This document shows positions 22,527 to 33,682 of a stretch of DNA of 64,000 nt, piece after piece. The stretch is from Kutzneria chonburiensis (lineage in GTDB: Bacteria; Actinomycetota; Actinomycetes; Mycobacteriales; Pseudonocardiaceae), in the NCBI RefSeq assembly GCF_028622115.1, contig NZ_CP097263.1:620001-684000 (forward strand), written 5' to 3'. Each line of letters starts with the position of its first letter. Position 1 is the first letter of the stretch. Below the pieces are notes generated by a model. The model had not been told where the DNA came from, did no database searches, and saw only the letters and a program-made list of their open reading frames with translations. The position numbers and the translations under genes were made by a program.

Positions 22527-24307
22527 CGCTCCGGCGTCACGATCCCGTACTCGTGGATCTTGCGGTACAGCGTCGCCCGGGACATGCCCAGCAGCTGCGC
22601 GGTCTGCACCTTGTTGCCGCCGCTGTCGGCCAGGCCCTGCACGATGGCGTCCCGCTCGATCGACTCCAGCCGGGACAGCGGCCGCCGGGTCAGGGTGCGG
22701 AACTCGGCCGGCAGGTCGCCGGGCTGGATGGTGCCCGTCCGCCGCTGCTGCACCGCGGTCTTGAGCACGTGGTGCAGCTCGGCGACGTTGCCCGGCCAGT
22801 CGGCCCGCATCAGCAGGTGCATCGCCGCCGGCGAGCAGGTCAGCTGACCGCCGTGGCCAAGGCGGTTGAGGAACAACGGGACCAGCTCGGACAGGTCCTC
22901 CACGTGCCGGCGCAGCGGGGGGACCCGCACGGTACGGGGGAACAGCGCCAGCAGCTCGGCCAGCTCCGGCCGGTTGATGGCGTTCTCGGTCAACGTCAGC
23001 GACACCCATGTGGTGCGGGAAGCCAGGCGTAGCAACCGAATCGTGGTCGCCAGCGCCGGGCCGGCCAGCCGGTCGACGTGCCGGATCACCAGCGCGTCCA
23101 CCGGATCCTCGACCAGCTCGCGCCGGAGATCGTCGTGCCAGCCGGCGTTCGCGGCCGCCGCGTCGAGCAGGTGCACGCGGCCGGTCGGGTGCCGGCGCTG
23201 GTGCACGCAGCGGGCCAGCGTCGTCTTGCCCACGCCCGGATCCCCACCCAGCACCAGCCATTCGCCCGCGCTGTAAGCGGAATCCACGTCGTGGGCGCAG
23301 CGCAGCCACAGCGGCGCGGAGCCGACCGCGCCGGGCAGGAACATCGGCAGCCGCGGCTCGGGCACGCCCGCCCCCTCCGGCTCGGAGTCGATCAGCTTGC
23401 CGCACAGCACGACGCCGGCCACGTCGGTGCGGTGCTGGCCGAACACCTTGCGGCACTGGGACCGCACCTTGCTGCCGGTCGGCAGGGCCACGTCCGCGGT
23501 GCTGGACCGCCGCTCGGCCACGGCCTGGGTGGCGTGCCCGATCAGCACCGACTGGTCGGCCGGGTCCAGCAGCTGCCGGGCGTGGTCGTTCATCATCACG
23601 ATGCCGTCGTTGAACGCCAGCACGATGCCGGTGGTCCGCCGGCAGGCCCGCAGATAGGCCTGGAACAGGGCCAGCTCACGGGGATTGCTGTGGGTCAACA
23701 GGGTCTGGCTGATCTGCTCGGCCGTCGACTGGGCCAGCGCCACCAGCAGCCGGCCGGCGTCCCGGCTCCAGCACGTCAGGTCGATCGCGCCGACCAGCTT
23801 GCCGGTCACCGGGTGCTGGATCGGTGCGCCCGCGCAGGCCAGGGTCTCCAGGTTCTCGGCGTAGTGCTCGTGTCCGAACACGTGGGTCGGCCGGCCCTCC
23901 TCCAGCGCGGTGCCGATGCCGTTGGTGCCGACGAACTGCTCGCCGTAGCTGAAACCGGGCACCAGCTCCACCCGCTCCAGCTTGCGGTGCAGGTCGGCGT
24001 CGCCGGTGCGCTGGGTCAGCACCACACCCGTCGGATCGGTGAGGATCAGGCTGATGGGCTGGCCGTCGAGCTGGTCGCCCAGTCGTTGCAGGACGGGCGT
24101 CGCGGCGCGGATCAGCGGCGAGTCCAGCTCGGGCTCGCGGACGTAGGGCAGCACGATCCGGTCGGCCGGCACCCGCAGCCGCCGCGACCGCCACCACGAG
24201 TCCAGAATCGCCTTGCGCACCTGGTCGGCGGCAAAGGACTCCGAGGTCAGGAACCGCTCCCGGGTGCGGGCTAGTCGCCTCTCGTCGGCCGCCACTACGT
24301 CCTGCAC
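22523..24307 (-). CDS. mimR: GAF/AAA+/Fis-type activator, MimR-like regulator of the diiron monooxygenase cluster
   Basis: This 594-residue protein has an N-terminal sensory region (about 60-230, with PGFSYGEQFVGTNGIGTALEEG typical of acoR-type GAF regulators). A reduced AAA+ domain follows, with Walker A GGDPGVGKTT near 354-363, and a C-terminal Fis-type helix-turn-helix (GGNKVQTAQLLGMSRATLYRKI). It lacks the GAFTGA loop that contacts sigma-54, and the AAA+ segment is short. So it probably works through another sigma factor, as described for related actinobacterial regulators. GTG 24307 has AGGAGG five bases upstream. Location, divergent from the monooxygenase genes and beside a palindrome, indicates that it activates them in response to substrate. 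Confidence 0.85.
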   Translation of the reverse strand: MQDVVAADERRLARTRERFLTSESFAADQVRKAILDSWWRSRRLRVPADRIVLPYVREPELDSPLIRAATPVLQRLGDQLDGQPISLILTDPTGVVLTQRTGDADLHRKLERVELVPGFSYGEQFVGTNGIGTALEEGRPTHVFGHEHYAENLETLACAGAPIQHPVTGKLVGAIDLTCWSRDAGRLLVALAQSTAEQISQTLLTHSNPRELALFQAYLRACRRTTGIVLAFNDGIVMMNDHARQLLDPADQSVLIGHATQAVAERRSSTADVALPTGSKVRSQCRKVFGQHRTDVAGVVLCGKLIDSEPEGAGVPEPRLPMFLPGAVGSAPLWLRCAHDVDSAYSAGEWLVLGGDPGVGKTTLARCVHQRRHPTGRVHLLDAAAANAGWHDDLRRELVEDPVDALVIRHVDRLAGPALATTIRLLRLASRTTWVSLTLTENAINRPELAELLALFPRTVRVPPLRRHVEDLSELVPLFLNRLGHGGQLTCSPAAMHLLMRADWPGNVAELHHVLKTAVQQRRTGTIQPGDLPAEFRTLTRRPLSRLESIERDAIVQGLADSGGNKVQTAQLLGMSRATLYRKIHEYGIVTPER

Positions 24308-24394
24308 ATGGACCTCCTACCCACGGACAGCCCTGGCCGCGGGCACCCGGCGGTGCCTCCCGCTCGGCCCAGCGTAGGCCCCTTCCCGCGTCGG

Positions 24395-24419
24395 CGGGTG
24401 TCTCAAATTGAGACACCCG
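24395..24419. promoter_or_regulatory. 25-bp palindrome between mimR and the small ORF, probable MimR site 1
   Basis: The arms CGGGTGTCTCAA and TTGAGACACCCG are perfect reverse complements around one central A. The core GTCTCA-AAT-TGAGAC (24400-24414) recurs with a different centre at 24704-24718. Paired palindromes of this size are expected upstream activating sites for the Fis-type HTH of MimR; binding itself is inferred. Confidence 0.65.
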
Positions 24420-24464
24420 ACTTCCCCGACCGGAGTGGGATGAGAGGTCGGAGGTGTGTGGGCA

Positions 24465-24701
24465 ATGGAGGAGAAGGAGTCCTACAACCCCTGGACGATT
24501 GTCAACGTCGTCTTCACTCACTTGGTCGAACAGGGCTACCACCCGGTGCTCGGCGAAGCCGGGCATCCCGGCGAGCCCGCGGCCCAGCTGCTGCGGGCCC
24601 TTGGCCTCACCCCCGTTGTCGGCGGCACCGACGAACGGGTGGTCCAGGAGAACCGCGCGAAGCTCGCGGAGCTGCTCGACAAGGAGTTCGGGCCCCGCTG
24701 A
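24465..24701 (+). CDS. Small conserved-looking protein of unknown function within the mim cluster
   Basis: The 78-residue product (MEEKESYNPWTIVNVVFTHL) is an acidic, probably soluble protein with amphipathic helices and the segments GYHPVLGEAGHPGEPAAQLLRALG and VQENRAKLAELLDKEFG. I do not recognise a characterised family. GGAGG lies ten bases before ATG 24465; GTG 24456 in the same frame lacks such spacing. It is the first gene after the mimR-side palindrome and a second copy of the palindrome separates it from mimA. It is therefore probably induced together with the monooxygenase. An accessory or regulatory function is possible but untested. Confidence 0.7.
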   Translation: MEEKESYNPWTIVNVVFTHLVEQGYHPVLGEAGHPGEPAAQLLRALGLTPVVGGTDERVVQENRAKLAELLDKEFGPR

Positions 24702-24703
24702 CT

Positions 24704-24718
24704 GTCTCATTTTGAGAC
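24704..24718. promoter_or_regulatory. Second GTCTCA-N3-TGAGAC palindrome, upstream of mimA
   Basis: GTCTCATTTTGAGAC has six-base arms and a three-base centre, the same architecture as the core at 24400-24414. It begins two bases after the stop codon of the small ORF and ends 93 bases before mimA. It may be a separate activator site giving mimA its own promoter. Confidence 0.6.
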
Positions 24719-24741
24719 CGGGAACGACCCGTGTTCCCGGT
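24717..24741. terminator. Stem-loop in the small ORF-mimA spacer
   Basis: ACCGGGAAC and GTTCCCGGT pair perfectly around a seven-base loop, immediately next to the second palindrome. It is not followed by a T-run on the plus strand. It may act as a weak terminator, a processing site that sets different mRNA levels, or a leader structure of the mimA transcript. Confidence 0.4.
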
Positions 24742-24811
24742 TGTAATTCCTAGCGCGACAGGCGCAACGACGACGCGCTCACCGCCGGCGACCGGCGGGT
24801 TAGGAGTGACC

Positions 24812-26464
24812 ATGAGCCGCCAGAGCGTGGCGAAAGCACACCAGAAGATCCAGGAGCTGAGCTGGGACCCGGTGTACCACGAGCCGGTCTCGCACTACGG
24901 CACCGACTACACCTTCCGCAAGGCGAAGAAGAAGGACCCGCTCAAGCAGGTGCTGCGGTCCTACTTCCCGATGCAGGAGGAGAAGGACCACCGCGTGTAC
25001 GGCGCCGAGGACGGCGCCATTCGCGGCAACATGTTCCGGCAGGTCCAGGAACGCTGGCTGGAATGGCAGAAGCTGTTCCTGTCCATCATCCCGCTGCCCG
25101 AGATCTCGGCCGCCCGGGCGATGCCGCTGCTGTTCCGCACGGTGCCCAACCCGGAGCTGCACAACGGCCAGGCGATCCAGATGATCGACGAGGTACGGCA
25201 CTCGACGATCCAGCAGAACCTCAAGCGCCTGTACATGAACAACTACATCGATCCCGCCGGCTTCAACTCCAGCCTGCGCAACTTCCAGAACGACTACTGC
25301 GGCACCATCGGCCGGCAGTTCGCCGAGGGCTTCATCACCGGCGACGCCATCACCGCGGCCAGCATCTACCTGACCATCGTGGCCGAGACGGCGTTCACCA
25401 ACACGCTGTTCGTGGCCATGCCGGCCGAGGCCGCGGCCAACGGCGACTACCTGCTGCCGACGGTGTTCCACTCGGTGCAGTCCGACGAGTCCCGGCACAT
25501 CAGCAACGGCTACGCCACGCTGCTGATGGCGCTGTCCGACGAGTCCAACCACCAGTTGCTCGAACGCGACCTGCGCTACGCGTGGTGGAACAACCACCGC
25601 GTGGTCGACGCCGCGATCGGCACCTTCATCGAGTACGGCACCAAGGACCGCCGCAAGGACCGTGAGAGCTACGCGGAGATGTGGCGGCGCTGGATCTACG
25701 ACGACTACTACCGCAGCTACCTCGTGCCGCTGGAGAAGTACGGCCTGACCATTCCGCACGACCTCATCGAGGAGTCCTGGAACCAGATCTGGAACAAGGG
25801 CTACGTGCACGAGGTCGCGCAGTTCTTCGCCACCGGCTGGCTGGCCAACTACTGGCGCATCGACGCGATGACCGACACCGACTTCGAGTGGTTCGAGTAC
25901 AAGTACCCGGGCTGGTACGACAAGTACGGCAAGTGGTGGGAGAACTACAACCGCCTGGCCACGCCGAACGGGCACCACCCGATCGTCGCCGAGAACGTCG
26001 ACTACGTGTACCCGCACCGCTGCTGGACCTGCATGGTGCCGTGCCTGGTCCGCGAGGACATGGTGATGGACAAGGTCGACGGCCAGTGGCGCACGTACTG
26101 CCACGAGGCCTGCCGCTGGACCGACGCCGAGGCGTTCCGGCCGACCTACCAGGGCCGCAACACGCCGAACATGGGCCAGCTGATCGGCGCCCGCGAGTGG
26201 GAGACCCTGTACCACGGCTGGAACTGGGCCGATGTGGTGCAGGACATGGGTTTCGTGCGCGACGACGGCAAGACCATGGTCGCGCAGCCGCACCTGGACC
26301 TGAACCCGAAGAAGATGTGGACGCTGGACCACCTTCGGCGGATGCCCCCGGTGCAGAGCCCGAACGTGCTGCTCAACCAGATGACCGACGAGGAGCGGGC
26401 CGCGTTCCAGGCCGACTACAACCGGCAGGGTCCTGCCGGCAGGCCGGCTCCCGCCCGGGCCTGA
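24812..26464 (+). CDS. mimA: Binuclear iron monooxygenase, hydroxylase large (alpha) subunit
   Basis: This 550-residue catalytic subunit of the soluble diiron monooxygenase family (propane/phenol/acetone type, called mimA or prmA) carries the carboxylate-bridged diiron centre. The ligand set is E97 (LPEISAARA), E127-x2-H130 (DEVRHSTIQ), E192 (VAETAFTN) and E226-x2-H229 ([10 protein letters not shown]). ATG 24812 follows TAGGAG. The protein needs the small subunit, reductase and coupling protein encoded next, and by analogy the GroEL encoded at 31905 for folding. It hydroxylates small alkanes, ketones or phenols with O2 and NADH. The exact substrate range cannot be read from sequence. It is full length with all iron ligands present. 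Confidence 0.93.
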   Translation: MSRQSVAKAHQKIQELSWDPVYHEPVSHYGTDYTFRKAKKKDPLKQVLRSYFPMQEEKDHRVYGAEDGAIRGNMFRQVQERWLEWQKLFLSIIPLPEISAARAMPLLFRTVPNPELHNGQAIQMIDEVRHSTIQQNLKRLYMNNYIDPAGFNSSLRNFQNDYCGTIGRQFAEGFITGDAITAASIYLTIVAETAFTNTLFVAMPAEAAANGDYLLPTVFHSVQSDESRHISNGYATLLMALSDESNHQLLERDLRYAWWNNHRVVDAAIGTFIEYGTKDRRKDRESYAEMWRRWIYDDYYRSYLVPLEKYGLTIPHDLIEESWNQIWNKGYVHEVAQFFATGWLANYWRIDAMTDTDFEWFEYKYPGWYDKYGKWWENYNRLATPNGHHPIVAENVDYVYPHRCWTCMVPCLVREDMVMDKVDGQWRTYCHEACRWTDAEAFRPTYQGRNTPNMGQLIGAREWETLYHGWNWADVVQDMGFVRDDGKTMVAQPHLDLNPKKMWTLDHLRRMPPVQSPNVLLNQMTDEERAAFQADYNRQGPAGRPAPARA

Positions 26465-26526
26465 CACGCGGTCGAAGAGGAGGCGACCTCCGGCCGCCTC
26501 CCTCGCCCCCAGCGAGAGGCTTTTCC

Positions 26527-27555
26527 ATGGGCGACAAGCACCGCATCCGCTTCGAGCCGGTCGGCATCGAGATCGAGGCCGACGAGGACCAGACCATTCT
26601 GCGGGCCGCCGCCGAGCAGGGCGTGATGCTCATGCACGGCTGCAAGGAGGGCCAGTGCGCGGCCTGCAAGTCGTTCATCCTCGACGGCGACGACGTCGAG
26701 CACGACCGGTACTCCACGTTCGCGCTGCCCGACTACGAGAAGGAGGAGGGCTACACGCTGCTGTGCCGGGCCCACGCGTACGAGGACGTGACCATCGAGC
26801 TGATCAACTACGACGAGGAGATGATCCGCTCCGGGCTGCCGATCCAGCAGGCGGTCGTCGAGGTCGTGTCCAAGGACCGCGTCACCCATGACCTGGTGCA
26901 GCTGGTGGTGCGGCTGGTCGAGCCGGCCGACCTGAAGTACTTTCCCGGCCAGTACCTGGACTTCGCGGTGCCCGGGCGGGACGCCACGCGGTCGTTCTCG
27001 ATGGCCACCACCTCGGCCGCCGGCGGCCTGCTCGAGTTCGTCATCAAGATCTACCCCGACGGCCTGTTCTCCGGCGTGCTGGACAACGAAGTCGCGGTCG
27101 GCGACCGGTTGTCGGTGACCGGGCCGTTCGGGGTGTTCACGTTGCGGGACAGCACTTCCCGGCTGGTGTTCCTGGGCGGCGGGGCCGGCATTGCGCCGAT
27201 TCTGGCGCTGCTGCGGACCATGGCCGAACGGGGCATCGACCGCGAGGCGGTGTTCTACTACGGCGCCCGCTCCCGGCGTGATCTCTGCTTCGAGAAGGAG
27301 CTCGCCGAGCTGGCCACCCGGTTGCCCCGCTTGACGTTCGTGCCGGCACTGTCCGAACCGGACGGTGAGCCGTGGGACGGCGAGGTCGGGCTGATCACCG
27401 ACGTGGTCCGGCGGCGGGAGTCCGACCTGTCCGGGGCCGACGCCTACGTGTGCGGGCCGCCGCCGATGGTCGAGGCGGCGCTGGAGCTGTTGCCCGCCTT
27501 GGGCGTGGCCGACAAGCGGGTCTTCTACGACAAGTTCACCACGACCGGCGGCTGA
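26527..27555 (+). CDS. mimB: Binuclear iron monooxygenase reductase (2Fe-2S/FAD)
   Basis: This 342-residue electron-transfer subunit takes NADH electrons through FAD and a plant-type [2Fe-2S] cluster to the hydroxylase. The ferredoxin domain has C39, C44, C47 (GCKEGQCAACK) and C80 (LLCRAH). The FAD domain has RSFSMATT, and the NAD domain has FLGGGAGIAPILALLRTM and the C-terminal CGPPPMVEAALELL. It begins 62 bases after mimA in the same orientation, with AGCGAGAGG upstream as a modest ribosome site. Domain order and length are as in other members of the group. Confidence 0.92.
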   Translation: MGDKHRIRFEPVGIEIEADEDQTILRAAAEQGVMLMHGCKEGQCAACKSFILDGDDVEHDRYSTFALPDYEKEEGYTLLCRAHAYEDVTIELINYDEEMIRSGLPIQQAVVEVVSKDRVTHDLVQLVVRLVEPADLKYFPGQYLDFAVPGRDATRSFSMATTSAAGGLLEFVIKIYPDGLFSGVLDNEVAVGDRLSVTGPFGVFTLRDSTSRLVFLGGGAGIAPILALLRTMAERGIDREAVFYYGARSRRDLCFEKELAELATRLPRLTFVPALSEPDGEPWDGEVGLITDVVRRRESDLSGADAYVCGPPPMVEAALELLPALGVADKRVFYDKFTTTGG

Positions 27556-27567
27556 AGGAGTTAGCCG

Positions 27568-28749
27568 ATGACAACCACCGCAGAACCCACCACCGAACGC
27601 AGCGTGCCCAAGCCGGTGTTCACCGACGCCGAGGCGGGCGCCAAGGTGTTCCCCGACTCCGACGCACGCCGCTACAACTACTTCAAGCCGGCCAAGCGCA
27701 AGCAGAGCCACTACGAGGACGTCACCGTCGAGGTGCAGCCCGACCCACGGCACTACCTGTCCCAGGGCTGGCTGTACGGCTTCGCCGACGGCACGGGCGG
27801 CTATCCGTTGGAGTGGACCGCTTTGCGGGCTTGGGGCAGCGACCGGCCGGTGCCGGAGCGCTACGCCGGCTCCGGCGGCCAGGGCTACGAGTGGCCGGCC
27901 CACGGCTGGCACGAGTTCCGTGACCCCAACGAGGAGTGGGAGCTCACCCTCTACCGCTACAACTCCAACGTGGTCCGCCAGCTCAACCAGAACATCGAGG
28001 CGGCCCGCCAGGCCAAGGCGTTCGACCAGTGGAACCGCAACTGGGTGCAGTTCGTGGCCCAGCACGTTGGCGCGTGGATGCACGTGGACCACGGCCTCGG
28101 CCTGTACCTGTTCGCCAACGCCAACCGGCGTGCGCCGACGAACATGCACAACAACGCGATCTCCGTGAACAGCATGCACCGCATCCGGGCGGCGCAGGAC
28201 CTGGCGCTGTACAACCTGACGCTGAGCGAGGAGATCGCCGACTTCGACGGCGGCGCGCACCTGGCCACGTGGAACTCCGACCCGTCCTGGCAGGGCGTTC
28301 GCGAGACCGCCGAGCAGCTGACCGGCGTGTGGGACTGGTGCGAGGCGATCTTCGCGGCCAACGTCGTCTTCGAGCCGTTGGTCGGGGAACTGTTCCGCAG
28401 CAACCTGGTCCAGCAGGCGGCACCGTCCAATGGGGACTTCATCACGCCGACCCTGATCGGCGCCGAGGAGTACGACTTCGCCGAGCGGGATCTCCGCTAC
28501 ACCAAGCCGATGTTCCAGCTGCTGGTCAACGACAAGCAGTTCGGCACGGAGAACCGCCGGCTGATGCAGTCCTGGCTGGCGACCTGGGTGCCGCGCTGCA
28601 TCCACGCCGCCCGCACGCTGCAACCGCTGTGGTCGCAGCCGGACGCCAAGCCGCCGCGCTTCGAGGACGGCCTCGACCGGGCCAAGAGTCGGTTCAGCGC
28701 GATCCTGTCCGAACTGGAACTGACGGCACCGAAGGAGTTGGGCCAGTGA
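27568..28749 (+). CDS. mimC: Binuclear iron monooxygenase, hydroxylase small (beta) subunit
   Basis: This 393-residue structural subunit of the hydroxylase has the same helical fold as the large subunit but no full iron ligand set. Diagnostic segments are RRYNYFKPAKRKQSHYEDVTVEVQ, GWLYGFADGTGGYPLEWT and WNRNWVQFVAQHVGAWMHVDHGLGLYLF. It starts 12 bases after the reductase stop with GAAGGAG well placed. Its TGA stop overlaps the coupling protein's GTG start, so the subunits are made in balance. It is complete. Confidence 0.92.
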   Translation: MTTTAEPTTERSVPKPVFTDAEAGAKVFPDSDARRYNYFKPAKRKQSHYEDVTVEVQPDPRHYLSQGWLYGFADGTGGYPLEWTALRAWGSDRPVPERYAGSGGQGYEWPAHGWHEFRDPNEEWELTLYRYNSNVVRQLNQNIEAARQAKAFDQWNRNWVQFVAQHVGAWMHVDHGLGLYLFANANRRAPTNMHNNAISVNSMHRIRAAQDLALYNLTLSEEIADFDGGAHLATWNSDPSWQGVRETAEQLTGVWDWCEAIFAANVVFEPLVGELFRSNLVQQAAPSNGDFITPTLIGAEEYDFAERDLRYTKPMFQLLVNDKQFGTENRRLMQSWLATWVPRCIHAARTLQPLWSQPDAKPPRFEDGLDRAKSRFSAILSELELTAPKELGQ

Positions 28750-29117
28750 CCACCTTCAAGACGGCCGAGAGCCCGTTCAAGCAGAACAGCACCGCCTCCA
28801 ACATGTGCGGCTTCACCCTGATGAACAACCAGGTCGGGGCGATCGTCGCGGAAGTGATGGCCGCCAAGGACAACGTCACCGTGCTGCCGCTGCCGTCGAT
28901 GATCAGGGTGGACGCGGTCGGCCGGATGGACGTCGTGTACAGCGAGATCGACGAGGCGGCCGGCGAGGAGGAGGGCTGGTTCACCGCGGCCGAGTTCGAG
29001 GAGAGCATGTCCACCCACTACGGGCGCATGATCCACGAGGACGACCGCACGATCATGTTCGCCAATCCCGAGGACGCCGCCGAGTACCTCGACTTCGACC
29101 TCGTGGCCCGGTCCTAG
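28746..29117 (+). CDS. mimD: Binuclear iron monooxygenase regulatory (coupling) protein
   Basis: This 123-residue cofactor-less effector of the MmoB/DmpM family binds the hydroxylase and tunes its reactivity with oxygen. It contains NMCGFTLMNNQVGAIVAEVMAAKDNVTVLPLPSMIRVDAVGRMDVVYSEI, matching the family core. GTG 28746 overlaps the mimC stop (GTGA), which fixes the start and indicates translational coupling. The C-terminal FEESMSTHYGRMIHEDDRTIMFANPEDAAEYL is also conserved in this group. It is followed after eight bases by the amidohydrolase. Confidence 0.92.
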   Translation: MTTFKTAESPFKQNSTASNMCGFTLMNNQVGAIVAEVMAAKDNVTVLPLPSMIRVDAVGRMDVVYSEIDEAAGEEEGWFTAAEFEESMSTHYGRMIHEDDRTIMFANPEDAAEYLDFDLVARS

Positions 29118-29125
29118 GAGGCAGC

Positions 29126-30160
29126 GTGTACGTCAAGGACGGTGTGAAGTACTTCGTGGTCGACGGCCACACCCACTTCTGGGACGCCAGCCCGGCCAAC
29201 TGGGTGCCCGGCCAGGAGGAGTTCGCCAAGGGCTGGATCGAGTGCTTCCACGCGTACCAGAGCCTCGGCCCGGCGCAGACGCACTGGCCGCTGGAGAAGT
29301 TCCAGAAGTACTCCGAAGAGCAGATGATGACCGATCTGTTCGACCAGGGCCACGTGGACGTCGCGATCTTCCAGCCGACCAACCTCCGGCAGTGGTACAC
29401 GGAGGGGTTCAACACCACGGAGGCCAACGGTGCCTTGGCTGAACGGCATCCCGGCAAGTTCGTGGTGAACACCAACTGGGATCCCCGCGACGGCGAGGAC
29501 GGACTGAAGGCGCTCGAGGAGCGAGCCAAGCGCTGGGGTTGTGTCGGGGCGAAGCTCTACACCGCTGAGTGGAAGGGCGACTCACGCGGCTGGAGCCTCA
29601 AGAGCCCGGAAGCCGCGCGGTACCTGGAGAAGTGCCAGGAACTGGGCATCCGCAACATCCACATCCACAAGGGGCCGACGATCTGGCCGCTGGACAAGGA
29701 TGCCTTCGATGTGTCCGATGTGGACCACGCGGCGACCAACTTCCCGGAGCTGAACTTCATCGTCGAGCACGTCGGCCTGCCGCGGATCGAGGACTTCTGC
29801 TTCATGGCCACGCAGGAGCCCAACGTCTACGCGGGACTGTCCGTTGTGGTCGGTGGTCTGATGCACGCGCGGCCGCGGTTCTTCGCCAAGGTCATGGGCG
29901 AGCTGCTGTTCTGGCTCGGCGAGGACCGGCTGGTGTTCGGCGCGGACTACGCCATCTGGGAGCCCAAGTGGCAGGTCGAGGGCTTCGTCGACTGGCAGAT
30001 GCCGGACGGCGAGGAGTTCTCCGACTACGGCAAGCTCTCGGTGACGGCCAAGAAGAAGATCCTCGGCCTCAACGCGGCCAAGTTGTACGACCTGAAGGTG
30101 CCCCCGGAGTGCGAGGTCGACGCGCCCGAGGTCGAGCCGGTCGGTGTGCCGGCGTCATGA
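29126..30160 (+). CDS. Amidohydrolase-family metal-dependent hydrolase of the mim cluster
   Basis: This 344-residue TIM-barrel hydrolase of the amidohydrolase_2 type has metal-binding HxH in VVDGHTHFWDAS. Further ligand strands are NIHIHKGP, FIVEHVGLP and LVFGADYAIWEP. Homologues sit in the same place in propane/phenol monooxygenase clusters of mycobacteria, Rhodococcus and Gordonia. Their role is not settled; maturation of the hydroxylase or processing of an intermediate has been considered. GTG 29126 follows AGGAGG. The stop overlaps the next gene's ATG (ATGA), so it is part of the same polycistron. All visible metal ligands are present. Confidence 0.85.
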   Translation: MYVKDGVKYFVVDGHTHFWDASPANWVPGQEEFAKGWIECFHAYQSLGPAQTHWPLEKFQKYSEEQMMTDLFDQGHVDVAIFQPTNLRQWYTEGFNTTEANGALAERHPGKFVVNTNWDPRDGEDGLKALEERAKRWGCVGAKLYTAEWKGDSRGWSLKSPEAARYLEKCQELGIRNIHIHKGPTIWPLDKDAFDVSDVDHAATNFPELNFIVEHVGLPRIEDFCFMATQEPNVYAGLSVVVGGLMHARPRFFAKVMGELLFWLGEDRLVFGADYAIWEPKWQVEGFVDWQMPDGEEFSDYGKLSVTAKKKILGLNAAKLYDLKVPPECEVDAPEVEPVGVPAS

Positions 30161-30865
30161 CCTCCGTGACTCGTACCCCCGACCAGGCCGCCGCCGTGCT
30201 GGCGGCGGTCTGGTCGGCCCTGGGCACCGTGCTCGATCCCGAGCTGGACGAGCCGTTGACCCACCTGGGTTTCGTCTCGCACTGCCTGGTCACCGAGGAG
30301 GGCGAGGTTCGCGTGCGGCTGCGGCTGCCGACGTATTTCTGCGCGCCGAACTTCGCCTATCTGATGGTGGCGGACGCCTATGACGCCGTTCGCGCCGTGC
30401 CCGGCGTGACCGCGGTGTCCGTGAAGCTGGAGGACCACTTCGCCGCTGCGTCGATCAACGACGGAGTGGCTCAGCGGGCCGGCTTCGTGGACTCCTTCCC
30501 CGGTGAGGCTGTCGCCGAGCTCGACGACCTGCGCGCGGACTTCCTGCGCCGGGCCGTGCTCGCCGGCACCGACCGGGTCTGCCGGGCGCTGATCGCCACC
30601 GGCGTCGACCGTTTCAGCCTTGTCGACCTCACTCTCGGCGACGCACCGGAGGGCGCCGACCGAGAGCGGTTGCGTTCCCGCAGAAGGAACTCGGCCTGCC
30701 CAGCGGGGACTCCGATCCGCTGGTGCTCGATCCGGCGACGGGCGAGGCGGTCACCGACATCCGGGCCCACCTTGGCCTTGCCCGGCTGACACGGGTCAGC
30801 CAGGAGGCCAATTCCGGGGTGTGCCGGGGAATGCTGCTCGGCCGTTACGGAGTGAAGGAGGAGCT

Positions 30866-30869
<4 letters not shown>
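30157..30869 (+). pseudogene. MIP18/DUF59 family (PaaD-like) iron-sulfur assembly protein of the mim cluster, frameshifted
   Basis: The first frame from ATG 30157 gives a normal DUF59 region (VLDPELDEPLTHLGFVS, VRLRLPTYFCAPNFAYLM) and DRVCRALIATG. It then runs into Arg-rich nonsense after DLTLGDAPEGA, ending at 30789. Another frame supplies KELGLPSGDSDPLVLDPATGEAVTD and RLTRVSQEANSGVCRGMLLGRYG, and its stop overlaps the alcohol dehydrogenase ATG at 30866 (ATGA), as the other cluster joints do. So one base has been lost between roughly 30640 and 30684. The repaired protein would be about 237 residues. Either the gene is damaged or the sequence has a one-base error. Family members help assemble metal centres. 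Confidence 0.8.
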
Positions 30870-33572
<2,703 letters not shown>

Positions 33573-33601
33573 GCATGGGCCCGTCCGTCGCCTGATTTTT
33601 C

Positions 33602-33654
33602 GCTTGGAAGGGGGCCTTCCTGCACTCGGAGTGGAGGAAGGCCCCCTTCCAAGC
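33602..33654. terminator. Repeated hairpin element, copy B (terminator after the mim operon)
   Basis: Two perfect 19-base arms (33602-33620 and 33636-33654) close an internal CACTC-G-GAGTG hairpin. The element starts 29 bases after the mimG stop. Sequence and loop match copy A at 20805-20845 in the opposite sense. Such a stem would stop transcription from either side. Confidence 0.75.
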
Positions 33655-33682
33655 ATCGCACTTTGACACATGGGAGGTGGCT

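Noticed and set aside
24308-24464. Sigma-54-type -24/-12 promoter upstream of the monooxygenase genes.
   Set aside because: I found no GG-N10-GC pair with the expected context, and the activator lacks the sigma-54 contact loop.
24800-28623. Long minus-strand open frames opposite the monooxygenase genes.
   Set aside because: They are shadows of mimA-mimC; iron-ligand, Fe-S and FAD motifs all lie on the plus strand.
30157-30789. Accepting the MIP18-like ORF as a complete 210-residue protein.
   Set aside because: Its last 45 residues are Arg/Ser/Pro-rich noise, while another frame continues the protein to an ATGA overlap with the next gene.
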